This document shows, in pieces, positions 26,448 through 37,224 of a DNA stretch of 64,000 bases. Both the position numbers and the translations under genes were made by a program. Source of the stretch: Pseudomonas sp. UFMG81 (GTDB lineage: Bacteria; Pseudomonadota; Gammaproteobacteria; Pseudomonadales; Pseudomonadaceae); contig NZ_JACAFQ010000005.1 of assembly GCF_015354575.1 (NCBI RefSeq), positions 153,437 to 217,436 of the forward strand. Direction: 5' to 3'. The notes under the pieces are model-generated. The model was not told the origin of the DNA. It made no database searches and saw nothing but the letters and a program-made list of their open reading frames with translations. Positions within the stretch are counted from its first letter, which is position 1; each line of letters opens with the position of its first letter.

Positions 26448-28631
26448 TCAGATCGCCTCGAGCTTCGCATACCCCAGCATCAGCCACTTGCTACCTTCGG
26501 CGAAGTTCACCTGCACCCGGGCCTGGGCGCCAGAACCTTCGAAGTTGAGGATCACCCCCTCGCCAAACACCGCGTGCTGTACGCGCTGGCCGAGGTTGAA
26601 CGCGGTCTGCGGGATATTGGCATTGGCGAACAGGTTGCTGGCGGGCGCCTTGGCGCCGCCGAACGGACGACTGACGGAATTCGACAGACGCACCTCTTGA
26701 ACCAGCCCAGCCGGAATCTCCCGTACGAAACGCGACACCTTGTTGTAGGTTTCGCTGCCGTACAGGCGACGGGTCTCGGCGTAGGTCATGATCAGCTGGC
26801 GCATGGCCCGGGTGATGCCCACGTAGGCCAGGCGGCGTTCCTCTTCCAGGCGGCCGGGTTCTTCCAGGCTCATCTTGTGCGGGAACAGCCCTTCCTCCAT
26901 GCCCACAAGGAACACGTAGGGGAACTCCAGGCCCTTGGCACTGTGCAGGGTCATCAGCTGGATGCTGTCTTCGTGCTCGTCGGCCTGGCTGTCGCCGGCC
27001 TCCAGCGAGGCGTGGCCGAGGAACGCCGACAACGGCGACAGGTCGGCATCCTCGTCGCTGGTCTCGAAGTTGCGCGCAGCGCTGACCAGTTCCTCAAGGT
27101 TTTCTACCCGTGCCTGGCCCTTCTCACCCTTTTCTTCCTGGTGATAGATGATCAGCCCGGACTGCTCGATGACCGTCTGGGTCATCAGGTGCAGCGGCAT
27201 GTCCAGCACCTTGGCGGCGAGGTTCTCGATCAGCTCGATGAACGCACCCAGGGCACTGGCGGCGCGGCCTTTCAGCGCTTTGGCGGCGAGCAGCTGGCAC
27301 ATCGCTTCCCACATCGACACCTGGCTGTGGCGGGCATGGTCGCGGATGGCCTCGACCGTCTTCTCACCGATACCACGCGGTGGCACGTTGATCACCCGCT
27401 CCAGCGCGGCATCGTTGCCGCGGCCTTCGAGCAGGCGCAGGTAGGCCATGGCGTTCTTGATCTCGGCGCGCTCGAAGAAGCGCTGGCCACCGTAGATGCG
27501 GTAGGGGATGCGTTCGCGCAGCAAGGCTTCTTCCAGCACCCGCGACTGGGCGTTGGAACGGTACAGGATGGCGATTTCGTTACGCGCGTTGCCCTGCTTG
27601 ATCAGGCTTTCGATGGTCTCGACCACGTAGCGCGCTTCGTCGTGCTCGTTGTACGCGGCGTACAGCGTGAGCGGTTCGCCCTCGCCCATGTCGGTCCACA
27701 GCTCCTTGCCCAGGCGCCCGCTGTTGTTGGCGATCAAGGCGTTGGCGGCCTTGAGGATGCCACCGGTGGAGCGGTAGTTCTGCTCCAGGCGGATCATTTC
27801 GGCATCGGGGAAGTCGCTGGTGTACTGGTGGATGTTCTCGATCTTGGCGCCGCGCCAGCCATAGATCGACTGGTCGTCGTCGCCCACCGCCATCAGGCTG
27901 TCGCCACCGGCCCCAAGCAGGCGCAGCCAGGCGTACTGCACGGCGTTGGTGTCCTGGAACTCGTCCACCAGGATGTGCCGGAAGCGGCGTTGATAGTGTT
28001 CGAGCAGGCCGGGCTGGTCGCGCCACAGGTCGAGGGCGCGCAGCAGCAGTTCGGCGAAGTCGATGACCCCGGCGCGCTCGCAGGCCTGCTCGTAGGCGGC
28101 ATAGATGTCGCGCATGGTGCTCAGGTACAGGTCGCCACCGGCCTGGATGTGCCGGGGCCGCAAGCCCTCGTCCTTCTGCCCGTTGATGAACCACTGGGCC
28201 TGGCGAGCCGGCCACTTCTGTTCGTCCAGGCCCATTTCGCGCATCACCCGCTTGATCAGGCGCTGCTGGTCGTCGCTGTCGAGGATCTGGAAGTTCTGCG
28301 CCAGCCCGGCCTCTTGCCAATGCGCGCGCAGCAGGCGGTGGGCCAGGCCGTGGAAGGTACCCACCCACATGCCGGCCGGGTTGATGCCCAGCAGTTGCTC
28401 GATACGCTGGCGCATCTCCGCCGCGGCCTTGTTGGTGAAGGTCACCGACAGGATCGAGTGGGGGGAGGCCCCTACGACCTGGATCAGCCAGGCGATACGG
28501 TGCACCAGCACGCGGGTCTTGCCCGAGCCGGCGCCGGCCAGTACCAATTGCCGCCCGACCTGGGCTGCTACAGCCTGGCGTTGAGCGTCGTTGAGGGAGT
28601 TCAGCAGGAGGGAGAGGTCGTCATTGTGCAT
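26448..28631 (-). CDS. uvrD: DNA helicase II UvrD
   Basis: 727-residue superfamily 1A 3'-5' helicase of nucleotide excision and mismatch repair. Motifs in order: Q motif NDAQRQAV, Walker A AGAGSGKTRVLV, Ia TFTNKAAAEM, Walker B VDEFQDTN, III GDDDQSIYGWRGA, IV EQNYRS, V TLHSAKGLEFPYVF, VI AYVGITRAM. The C-terminal region (about 675-727) is the Tudor-like domain that binds RNA polymerase in UvrD/PcrA. Length is typical. I see no LexA box (CTGT-N8-ACAG) in the 240 bases upstream. Confidence 0.97.
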   Translation of the reverse strand: MHNDDLSLLLNSLNDAQRQAVAAQVGRQLVLAGAGSGKTRVLVHRIAWLIQVVGASPHSILSVTFTNKAAAEMRQRIEQLLGINPAGMWVGTFHGLAHRLLRAHWQEAGLAQNFQILDSDDQQRLIKRVMREMGLDEQKWPARQAQWFINGQKDEGLRPRHIQAGGDLYLSTMRDIYAAYEQACERAGVIDFAELLLRALDLWRDQPGLLEHYQRRFRHILVDEFQDTNAVQYAWLRLLGAGGDSLMAVGDDDQSIYGWRGAKIENIHQYTSDFPDAEMIRLEQNYRSTGGILKAANALIANNSGRLGKELWTDMGEGEPLTLYAAYNEHDEARYVVETIESLIKQGNARNEIAILYRSNAQSRVLEEALLRERIPYRIYGGQRFFERAEIKNAMAYLRLLEGRGNDAALERVINVPPRGIGEKTVEAIRDHARHSQVSMWEAMCQLLAAKALKGRAASALGAFIELIENLAAKVLDMPLHLMTQTVIEQSGLIIYHQEEKGEKGQARVENLEELVSAARNFETSDEDADLSPLSAFLGHASLEAGDSQADEHEDSIQLMTLHSAKGLEFPYVFLVGMEEGLFPHKMSLEEPGRLEEERRLAYVGITRAMRQLIMTYAETRRLYGSETYNKVSRFVREIPAGLVQEVRLSNSVSRPFGGAKAPASNLFANANIPQTAFNLGQRVQHAVFGEGVILNFEGSGAQARVQVNFAEGSKWLMLGYAKLEAI

Positions 28632-28871
28632 CCGGCCATTCTAGGGCCGGGCAGGGGGCACGGGCAAACGCCAGCGGGGCAAATGCACGAAAGCGCGATC
28701 TGCCGTTCATCGGCAAGTTCCTCGGGGCTGCGTGGTTGAGCGGTCGCGCTTCGACGCGCGGGACATTTTCAAAATCATGACGTAGAGCAGTTTGGTCCCG
28801 GGCAACCCTTGTGTATTCTCCCTGCACATTTGCGGTCTGCCATAACAAGAACACAACAAGAAACCAGCCCT

Positions 28872-31748
28872 ATGACCCAGGATTGCATGGCGATCGATGC
28901 ATCGCCGCAGACGACGCGCAGCGTGCGAAGGCAATTCGCCACCCAGCTGTCGGTCGAGCGTACCCGCCTGCTGTACCAGGGCTCGCTGTTGCCCACGCTG
29001 TTCATGTTGCTGACCGGTCTGCTCTGCGCCTGGCTGTTGTGGGCGCCTGCGCGCTACCTGCTGGTCAGCGTGTGGCTGGCCTGGTTGCTGGCGCTGGTCG
29101 CCCTGCGGGTGATCCAGGTGGCGGCGTTCGAAGCGGCGCCACCGCTGCGCCAGGCGCGGCCCAACTGGCGGCGGATGTTCCTCGCCGGCTCGGCGTTAAG
29201 CGGGTTGACGCTGGCCAGCGCGGCCATCGCCCTGGTCCCTGTGGATAACTTCGTGCAGCAGGCCTGGGTGTTCGGCTTGCTGGGCGTGGCGGCGCTGTCG
29301 GCGAGCGTCGCCTATGCGGTCAGCCTGCCGGCCTTCCTCAGTTTCGCCATCCCCTGCCTGTTGCCACCGATTGCCTTCCTGTTTGCCTATGACGCCGGCC
29401 ACCAGCGTGGCTGGGGCTGGCTCGGGCTGATCTTGCTGGGCGCGCTGGTGGTGGTGGCCTGGCAGGTCAATCGGCTGATCGAGCGCGGCCTGTTGCGACG
29501 CTTCCAGAACCAGGCGCTGATCGACCATTTGCAAAGTGCCCAGCGTCACGCCGAGGACCTCAACCACCAGCTCAGTGCCGAGGTTCGCCAGCGTCGCCAG
29601 GCCGAGGAGGCCCTGCGCCTGGCCCATGGCGGCCTGGAGCAGCGCGTGGCGCAGCGCAGCCATGAGCTGGACCTGGCCAACCAGGCCCTGAGCAAGAGCG
29701 AGCAACGCCTGGCGCTGGCATTGCAGGCCAGCGAGCTGGGACTGTGGGACTGGAACCTGGCGAGCGACGAGGTGCATCACACCCAATTGCATGCGCTGTT
29801 CGGCCTGGATGCCGAGCAGGTCCGCTCGGTACGCGCCGACCTCAAGCCGCGCCTGCACCCCGATGACCTGCCGCTGCTGCGGCGCACCCTGGTCGAGCAC
29901 CTCAAGGGGCGCACCGAGGACTACCGGGTCGAGTATCGGGTACGCCATGCCCAGGGGCATTGGTGCTGGATCGAGGACCGCGGCCGGGCGGTCGAGCGCG
30001 ATGTCGAGGGCAAGGTGGTGCGCATGCTCGGCACCCGTCGCGACATCACCGCGCAGAAGGAGCAGGAAGAGCAGCAGCGCCTGGCGGCCACGGTGTTCGA
30101 GGCGGCCAGCGAGGGTATCGCCATCCTCGATGCAGGCTACCAGTTGCTGGCGGTCAACCAGGCGTTTTGCGACGTGACCGGCTACGGCCGCGCCGAGCTG
30201 ATCGCCCGCAACGTGCTGGAGCTGTCTTGCAGCCGCGATGCCCGCCGGCATAGCCAGGCCATTGGCCAGTCACTTGAACAGCAGGGGCGCTGGCAGGGCG
30301 AGCTGGTCGAGGCGCGCAAGAGCGGCGAGCTGTACCCGCAATGGCTGCAGCTCAACAGCGTGCGTGATGCACGGGGCCGGATCGCCAATGTGGTCGGTTT
30401 CTATACCGACCTGTCGGCGCGGCGCGAGTCGGAAGAGCGCCTGCGCTACCTGGCCCACTACGATGACCTCACCGGCCTGGCCAACCGCGCGCTGTTCCGC
30501 ATGCGCCTGCACGAGGCGGCCCAACGCATGCGCCTGAACGGGCGCAGCCTGGCGCTGCTGCACGTCGACCTGGACCGTTTCAAGCTGCTCAACGAAAGCC
30601 TCGGCCACGAGCTGGCCGACCAGTTGCTCAAGAAAATGGCCCAGCGCATCGCCAACGCCGTGCCCGAGGCCGATACCGTAGCGCGGCTTTCCGGCGACGA
30701 GTTCACCATCCTGTTCGACGGCTACAGCAACCTCTCCAGCCTGGTGCGGGTCACCACGCGCCTGCTCGACAAGCTACGGGTCCCCCAGCGGGTGGGCGAG
30801 CATGAGCTGGTGATCAGTGCTTCGGTCGGTATCAGCCTGCTGTCGGACGCCTCCTTCGACCTCAATGCGCTGGTCAGCCAGGCCGACATGGCCAAGCAGC
30901 ACGCCAAGCACCTGGGCGGCGACAACTTCCAGTTCTATACCGAAAGCCTGCGCGCCAGCACCCTGGAGCGCCTGCAACTGGAGAACCAGCTGCGCCGAGC
31001 CATCGACGAAGGCCAGTTGCTGGTCTACTACCAGCCCAAGCTGTGCCTGCGCACGGGCCAGCTGCACGCCGCCGAAGCACTGGTGCGCTGGCAGCACCCG
31101 GAGTGGGGCATGGTCCCGCCTGGGGAGTTCATCGGCCTGGCCGAAGAAACCGGGCTGATCGCGCCGATGGGCGAGTTCGTGCTGCGCCAGGCCTGCTGGC
31201 AGGCCTGCGAGTGGCTGCGCCAGGGCTTGGAAGTCAGGGTGTCGGTCAACCTGTCGGTGTACCAGCTGCGCCAGGGCAAGCTGGTCAGCCTGGTGCGCCA
31301 GGTGTTGCAGGAGTCTGGCCTGGCACCCCACCTGCTGGAGTTGGAACTGACCGAAAGCCAGTTGCTGGACAGTGTCGAGCACATCATCGCCACCTTCGAG
31401 CAACTGCATGCGCTGGGCGTGCAGCTGGCCATCGACGATTTCGGCACGGGTTATTCATCGCTGAGCTACCTCAAGCGCTTCCCGGTGGACTACGTGAAGA
31501 TCGACCAGGCCTTCATCCGCGGCCTGCTGGAGGGTAACCAGGATGCCGCGATCACCCGGGCGATCATCGCCATGGCCAAGAGCCTGCAATTGAAGGTGGT
31601 GGCGGAAGGGGTGGAAACCCGCGAGCAGCTGGAGTTCCTGCGCGAACATGGCTGTGACGAGGTGCAGGGCTACTTGATCAGCCGGCCGGTGGATGCCACG
31701 GCGTTCAGGGCGTTGCTGGAGCGCTCAACCGCCGACCTGATGCGCTAG
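28872..31748 (+). CDS. Membrane-bound PAS-GGDEF-EAL c-di-GMP protein
   Basis: 958-residue protein. About six hydrophobic helices (residues 35-210), a coiled coil (about 215-280), two PAS/PAC domains (about 285-395 and 405-525), a GGDEF domain with a changed signature (RLSGDEF) and an EAL domain with intact metal and catalytic residues: EALVRW, NLSVYQL, LELTES, IDDFGTGYSSLSYL, VKIDQAF, VVAEGVET. Net activity may therefore be phosphodiesterase with a modified, possibly still active, cyclase. I chose ATG 28872; ribosome binding is weak. It diverges from uvrD and has no sensor partner nearby. Confidence 0.93.
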   Translation: MTQDCMAIDASPQTTRSVRRQFATQLSVERTRLLYQGSLLPTLFMLLTGLLCAWLLWAPARYLLVSVWLAWLLALVALRVIQVAAFEAAPPLRQARPNWRRMFLAGSALSGLTLASAAIALVPVDNFVQQAWVFGLLGVAALSASVAYAVSLPAFLSFAIPCLLPPIAFLFAYDAGHQRGWGWLGLILLGALVVVAWQVNRLIERGLLRRFQNQALIDHLQSAQRHAEDLNHQLSAEVRQRRQAEEALRLAHGGLEQRVAQRSHELDLANQALSKSEQRLALALQASELGLWDWNLASDEVHHTQLHALFGLDAEQVRSVRADLKPRLHPDDLPLLRRTLVEHLKGRTEDYRVEYRVRHAQGHWCWIEDRGRAVERDVEGKVVRMLGTRRDITAQKEQEEQQRLAATVFEAASEGIAILDAGYQLLAVNQAFCDVTGYGRAELIARNVLELSCSRDARRHSQAIGQSLEQQGRWQGELVEARKSGELYPQWLQLNSVRDARGRIANVVGFYTDLSARRESEERLRYLAHYDDLTGLANRALFRMRLHEAAQRMRLNGRSLALLHVDLDRFKLLNESLGHELADQLLKKMAQRIANAVPEADTVARLSGDEFTILFDGYSNLSSLVRVTTRLLDKLRVPQRVGEHELVISASVGISLLSDASFDLNALVSQADMAKQHAKHLGGDNFQFYTESLRASTLERLQLENQLRRAIDEGQLLVYYQPKLCLRTGQLHAAEALVRWQHPEWGMVPPGEFIGLAEETGLIAPMGEFVLRQACWQACEWLRQGLEVRVSVNLSVYQLRQGKLVSLVRQVLQESGLAPHLLELELTESQLLDSVEHIIATFEQLHALGVQLAIDDFGTGYSSLSYLKRFPVDYVKIDQAFIRGLLEGNQDAAITRAIIAMAKSLQLKVVAEGVETREQLEFLREHGCDEVQGYLISRPVDATAFRALLERSTADLMR

Positions 31749-31788
31749 GCGTGCAGGGCTGTGGGAGCGACTGGTTTTGCATGTGCTC

Positions 31789-31875
31789 TGTAGGAGCGGC
31801 CTCGGCGATCGAATGTAGGGCACAAAAGTCTGGGGCTGCGATGCAGCCCTTTCGCGACACAAGGCCGCTCCTACA
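31789..31875. repeat. REP pair between GGDEF-EAL gene and zwf
   Basis: A TGTAGGAGCGGCC end at 31789 and the inverted end at 31875, spanning the gap between convergent genes. Confidence 0.8.
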
Positions 31876-31914
31876 GACGTTTGCGCATGACAGTTGCGCC
31901 CATGTCCGTCGTGG

Positions 31915-33357
31915 TTACAGGTGCCAGGCCTGGCCCTGGCGCGCCAGCAGGCTGTTGGCCTGTTCGGGGCCATTGCTGCCGGCGTGATAGGGGCGCGGTG
32001 CCTGGAAGTGTGCTTCCCAGCCCTGCAGGATCGGGTCGACCCAGGCCCAGGCAGCCTCGACCTCGTCGCGGCGCATGAACAGCGTCGAGTCGCCGTCCAG
32101 TACGTCCAGCAGCAGGCGCTCGTAGGCGTCCCAGCGACGGGTCTGGGCGAAGGCCTGGGCCAGGTTGAGGTCCAGCTCCACCGGCGCCAGGCGCATGCCC
32201 TTGCCCGGGCTCTTGGTCATCATGCGCAGGCTGATGTGTTCATCCGGCTGTAGCTGGATCAGCAACTGGTTGACCTGGCCACCGCTGAACAGCTCGTGGG
32301 GCACCGGCTTGAACTGGATGACGATCTGCGACGAGCGCCGTGCCATGCGCTTGCCGGTGCGCAGGTAGAACGGCACACCGGCCCAGCGCCAGTTGTCGAT
32401 GTGCGCCTGCACCGCGACGAAGGTCTCGGTGTCGCTGTCGTTGTCCACATCCTTCTCGAAGTAGTAGGCCGGCACTTCCTGGCCGCCGATCTTGCCGGCC
32501 CCGTACTGGCCACGCACGGTCTTGTCCTGCACGTCCTGGCCGGTGATGGGTTTGAGTGCGCGCAGGATCTTCACCTTCTCGTCACGCACCGCCTCGGCGT
32601 CGAATTGCGCCGGCGGCTCCATCGCCACCAGGCACAACAACTGCAGTAGGTGGTTCTGCAGCATGTCGCGGGTGGCGCCGGCGCGGTCGTAGTAGGCGCC
32701 ACGATTTTCCACGCCCAGCGTTTCACAGACGCTGATCTGCACATGGTCGACCTGGCTGTTGCGCCACACCGGCTCCAGCAGGGCGTTGGCGAAGCGCAGG
32801 GCCATCAGGTTCTGCACGGTTTCCTTGCCCAGATAGTGGTCGATGCGGAACACCTGGGGTTCGTCGAACACCGCGCCGATCGCCTCGTTGATGGCGGTGG
32901 CCGACTCCAGCGAATGGCCAATGGGCTTTTCCAGCACGATGCGCGCCTCGCTGTCGGCCAGGCCGGCGATGCGCAGATGGTTGGCGATGGGCACGAACAA
33001 CTGAGGCGCGGTGGCCAGGTAGTAGATGCGGGTCAGCCCGCCAGCCTCGCCCAGGTAGTGGGCCAGGCGGCCGAAGTCAGCACTCTGCGCGGCGTCCATG
33101 GGGAAGTAGTCCAGGCGCGCCGAAAAGCGCTGCCAGACCTCCTCGTCGAAGTCCTGGCGGGCGATCTGCGCCCGGCAGTGGCGTTCGGCGAGCTTGAGGT
33201 AGTCCAGGCGTGGCAGGTTGCGCCGGGCCAGGGCAATGATCCGCACGGCGTTGTGCAGGCGGGCCTCGCGATACAGGTGGTAGAGCGCCGGCAGCAGCTT
33301 GTGCAGGGCCAGGTCGCCCGTGCCGCCGAAAACCAGGATGTCGCACGGTATAGTCAA
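31915..33357 (-). CDS. zwf: Glucose-6-phosphate 1-dehydrogenase
   Basis: 480-residue enzyme oxidising glucose 6-phosphate to 6-phosphogluconolactone with NAD(P)+, entry to the Entner-Doudoroff and pentose phosphate routes. Signatures: the Rossmann motif VFGGTGDLALHKL, the EKPIGHSLESA block, the active-site RIDHYLGKE, and FYLRTGKRM. The start is unusual: TTG 33357 is preceded by GGAGAG at good spacing, while GTG at 33372 (adding five residues) has none. This is probably the second zwf copy of P. putida (zwfB), since it pairs with an RpiR regulator rather than with pgl-eda. Over the divergent gap lies a HexR-type operator (33402-33416). Confidence 0.94.
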   Translation of the reverse strand: MTIPCDILVFGGTGDLALHKLLPALYHLYREARLHNAVRIIALARRNLPRLDYLKLAERHCRAQIARQDFDEEVWQRFSARLDYFPMDAAQSADFGRLAHYLGEAGGLTRIYYLATAPQLFVPIANHLRIAGLADSEARIVLEKPIGHSLESATAINEAIGAVFDEPQVFRIDHYLGKETVQNLMALRFANALLEPVWRNSQVDHVQISVCETLGVENRGAYYDRAGATRDMLQNHLLQLLCLVAMEPPAQFDAEAVRDEKVKILRALKPITGQDVQDKTVRGQYGAGKIGGQEVPAYYFEKDVDNDSDTETFVAVQAHIDNWRWAGVPFYLRTGKRMARRSSQIVIQFKPVPHELFSGGQVNQLLIQLQPDEHISLRMMTKSPGKGMRLAPVELDLNLAQAFAQTRRWDAYERLLLDVLDGDSTLFMRRDEVEAAWAWVDPILQGWEAHFQAPRPYHAGSNGPEQANSLLARQGQAWHL

Positions 33358-33401
33358 ACCACCACTCTCCACGTTCGTTTAACTGGGCGGGTTGGCGAGC
33401 A

Positions 33402-33416
33402 TGTAGTATAACTACA
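33402..33416. promoter_or_regulatory. HexR-type operator between zwf and its divergent regulator
   Basis: TGTAGTATAACTACA is a perfect 6-3-6 palindrome and fits the HexR consensus TGTARTN3AYTACA exactly. It lies 45 bases from either start codon, placed to control both genes. Confidence 0.85.
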
Positions 33417-33460
33417 AGAAAGCTACATCCCGGCCAGCCGATCATAACCGAGTCCATCCC

Positions 33461-34327
33461 GTGAATCTGTTGCAACATATCGACCAATCGCGGCACCTGC
33501 TGCGCAAATCGGAACTGAAAGTGGCCGACCACGTGCTGCTCGATCCGGCTGCCGTCATGCACAGCTCGATGGCCGACCTGGCGCACAGCGTGGGTATCAG
33601 CGAACCGACCATCGTGCGTTTCTGCCGGGCGATCGGTTGTTCGGGCTTCCAGGACCTCAAGCTCAAGCTGGCGCAAAGCCTGGCCGCCGGCGCGAGCTTT
33701 GGCCAGTTCGCCATCCATGAAGATGACTCGGTCGCCGACTACAGCCTGAAGATCTTCGACACCACCCTGCACACCCTGATGGAAGTGCGCGAGCACCTCG
33801 ACCCGCAGGCCTTGCAGCAGGCGGTGACGGCCATGGCTCAGGCCCAGCGCGTGGAGTTCTATGGCTTTGGCGCTTCCGGCGCGGTGGCGGCCGATGCCCA
33901 GCACAAGTTCTTCCGCTTGCTGCTCAGCGCCGCAGCGTATTCCGACCCGCACATGCAGGCCATGTCGGCGGTCACCCTCAAGCCAGGCGATGTAGCGGTG
34001 TGCATCTCGCAGTCCGGGCGCTCGAAGGATTTGCTGATTACCGCCAACCTGGTGCGTGAGAGCGGCGCCAACCTGATCACCCTGTGCCCCAGCCAGACAC
34101 CGCTGGCCGAGCTGTCGACGGTCAACCTGGCCATCGACGTGCACGAGGACACCGAGATCTACACCCCGCTGACCTCGCGTATCGCCCACCTGGTGGTGAT
34201 CGATGTGCTGGCCATGGGCGTGGCCATGGCCCGCGGGCCGAGCCTGGTCAACCACCTCAAGAGCGTGAAACGCAGTTTGCGCAGCCTGCGCTTGTCGCCC
34301 AAGTCGATCAAGGCCACCGACGACTGA
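33461..34327 (+). CDS. RpiR-family transcriptional regulator, HexR paralogue
   Basis: 288 residues: N-terminal RpiR helix-turn-helix (about 1-77, SMADLAHSVGISEPTIVRFCRAIG) and a C-terminal SIS sugar-phosphate-binding domain (about 125-265, FYGFGASGAVAADAQHKF, CISQSGRSKDLL, TSRIAHLVVIDVLAMGVAM). It is similar throughout to P. aeruginosa HexR, which is released from DNA by 2-keto-3-deoxy-6-phosphogluconate. It starts with GTG at 33461. Position suggests control of the adjacent zwf and itself. Whether it answers the same ligand as HexR is open. Confidence 0.92.
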   Translation: MNLLQHIDQSRHLLRKSELKVADHVLLDPAAVMHSSMADLAHSVGISEPTIVRFCRAIGCSGFQDLKLKLAQSLAAGASFGQFAIHEDDSVADYSLKIFDTTLHTLMEVREHLDPQALQQAVTAMAQAQRVEFYGFGASGAVAADAQHKFFRLLLSAAAYSDPHMQAMSAVTLKPGDVAVCISQSGRSKDLLITANLVRESGANLITLCPSQTPLAELSTVNLAIDVHEDTEIYTPLTSRIAHLVVIDVLAMGVAMARGPSLVNHLKSVKRSLRSLRLSPKSIKATDD

Positions 34328-34331
34328 CCAT

Positions 34332-34382
34332 AGGGCCTCATCGCGTACCTCTGTGGGAGCCGGCTTGCCGGCGATGAGGCCT
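34332..34382. repeat. REP hairpin after the RpiR regulator gene
   Basis: GGGCCTCATCGC and GCGATGAGGCC arms enclose a REP end of a second type, TGTGGGAGCCGGCTTGCC (from 34352). Likely also acts as a transcription stop. Confidence 0.75.
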
Positions 34383-34485
34383 GTGCAGGCTGGCAAAATT
34401 CACGATTCTGTCACCCATCGGCAGCTAAACGGCAAAACAAGCTCGCCACCCTGAAACTCCCCGCATCCTATCTGGGAGACAGGCA

Positions 34486-34704
34486 ATGGCACGTGAACAC
34501 GACGGTTCCTACCAACCCAACGCCAAGGCTCGCAAGCAGCAGGAAAAGGACCAGCGCCGCATGGAGTACCGGCGCGCCATCGAGAGCTACTGCGACCAGC
34601 GCGAACTGCTGCGTTCCATCGCTGACTACCCCGACCTGCAGGACATCACGGTGTGGCAGGTATCGGCGGCAGCTTCCCCGAAAAACGCTCCACAAGCCCG
34701 CTGA
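34486..34704 (+). CDS. PA3496-family small protein
   Basis: 72-residue, highly charged protein resembling the PA3496 family of putative envelope integrity proteins: the helix ARKQQEKDQRRMEYRRAIESYCDQREL is the shared core. No signal peptide or membrane segment is visible. GGAGA precedes the ATG. The last 59 bases overlap the 3' end of the convergent pycR gene. Confidence 0.8.
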   Translation: MAREHDGSYQPNAKARKQQEKDQRRMEYRRAIESYCDQRELLRSIADYPDLQDITVWQVSAAASPKNAPQAR

Positions 34705-35608
34705 TCTGCGCACGTTCGCTGCGGATGAACGCCTGGAACGCCAGCGCCACCGGTGATTGCCGCTTGCTCTTGGACTGCACCAGGCACCAACTGCGGTACA
34801 GCGGCAGCTCTTCCACCGGCAGCTCGTGCAGCACACCGGTGGCCAGCTCCATGTTCACCGCATGGCGGGTCAGCAGGGCGATCCCGAGCCCGGCCACCAC
34901 GCATTCGCGCTGGGAATCGGTGGAGGCCACCTCCAGGGTCTGGGTGAAGTGCACGCGCTTGTCCTTGAAGAACTCCTCGCAGGCCTTGCGCGTGCCAGAA
35001 CCTTGTTCACGGACCAGCAACGTATGAGGCTCCAGGTCTTGCAGGCGCAGGTTGTCCAGCTTGCACAGCGGATGGTTCGGCGGCGCCACCGCGATGATCG
35101 GGTTGTTGAGAAAGGGCAGGAACTCCAGGCCCATGTCCTGGGGCACCATCGACATCACGGTCAGGTCGTCGCGGTTGTCCGACAGCCGCCGGATCGCCTG
35201 GGCCCGGTTGACCACCGTGAGCGTCAGGTTGACCTCCGGGTGACGCTGCTTGAAGGCGGCGAACAGGTGTGGCACGAAGTACTTGGCGCTGGACTCGATC
35301 GCCAGCTTCAACTGCCCCTGCAATGAGCCCTGCATGTCCGACAGCTGCATGTCGAGGTTCTCCAGGCGCCCGAAAATGTCGCGGCTGGCCCGCTGCAGCG
35401 CTTCGGCGGCCTCGGTGAGGTAGAGCTTCTTGCCGACGTACTCGAACAATGGCTGGCCGACCAGCTCCTCGAGCTGACGGATTTGTAGACTTACGGCGGG
35501 TTGCGTCAACGCCATTTCCTCGGCCGCCCGGCTGTAGGAGCGTAAATCACACACCTCATTGAAGACCTGCAATTGACGCAATGTCATACGCATCAATGAC
35601 TTACGCAT
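34646..35608 (-). CDS. pycR: LysR-family regulator PycR
   Basis: 320-residue LysR regulator: winged helix at about 1-65 (LRSYSRAAEEMALTQPAVSLQIRQLE) and a substrate-binding domain at 93-300. It sits divergent to pycA-pycB exactly as PycR does in P. aeruginosa, where it influences the pyruvate carboxylase genes and virulence. ATG 35608 is used; a TTG seven codons earlier is possible. Its 3' end overlaps the PA3496-family gene. The 190-base spacer to pycA is markedly A+T-rich and probably holds the operators. Confidence 0.9.
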   Translation of the reverse strand: MRKSLMRMTLRQLQVFNEVCDLRSYSRAAEEMALTQPAVSLQIRQLEELVGQPLFEYVGKKLYLTEAAEALQRASRDIFGRLENLDMQLSDMQGSLQGQLKLAIESSAKYFVPHLFAAFKQRHPEVNLTLTVVNRAQAIRRLSDNRDDLTVMSMVPQDMGLEFLPFLNNPIIAVAPPNHPLCKLDNLRLQDLEPHTLLVREQGSGTRKACEEFFKDKRVHFTQTLEVASTDSQRECVVAGLGIALLTRHAVNMELATGVLHELPVEELPLYRSWCLVQSKSKRQSPVALAFQAFIRSERAQISGLVERFSGKLPPIPATP

Positions 35609-35797
35609 TTTTCTCGACGCCCCAGACAAACCTTGTTACCGGACTATAAGCTTTTACTAATACTGGCCCTAACAAATATTGATTTTTGTTTATCAACGGT
35701 CGGCGCTAGGGTGAATGTGCGACTGGCCAGCGACGTCTGGTCACGCGCCGACCGGTACAACCGGATCGTCTGTTCCTACGGCTTTGGGAAGACTCCA

Positions 35798-37213
<1,416 letters not shown>

Positions 37214-37224
37214 GGAACCGAATA

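Noticed and set aside
26574..28739. 721-codon frame on the plus strand opposite uvrD
   Set aside because: No domain, composition typical of an antisense shadow, and UvrD motifs are complete on the other strand.
28632..28871. LexA (SOS) box expected upstream of uvrD
   Set aside because: No CTGT-N8-ACAG sequence found in the spacer by eye.
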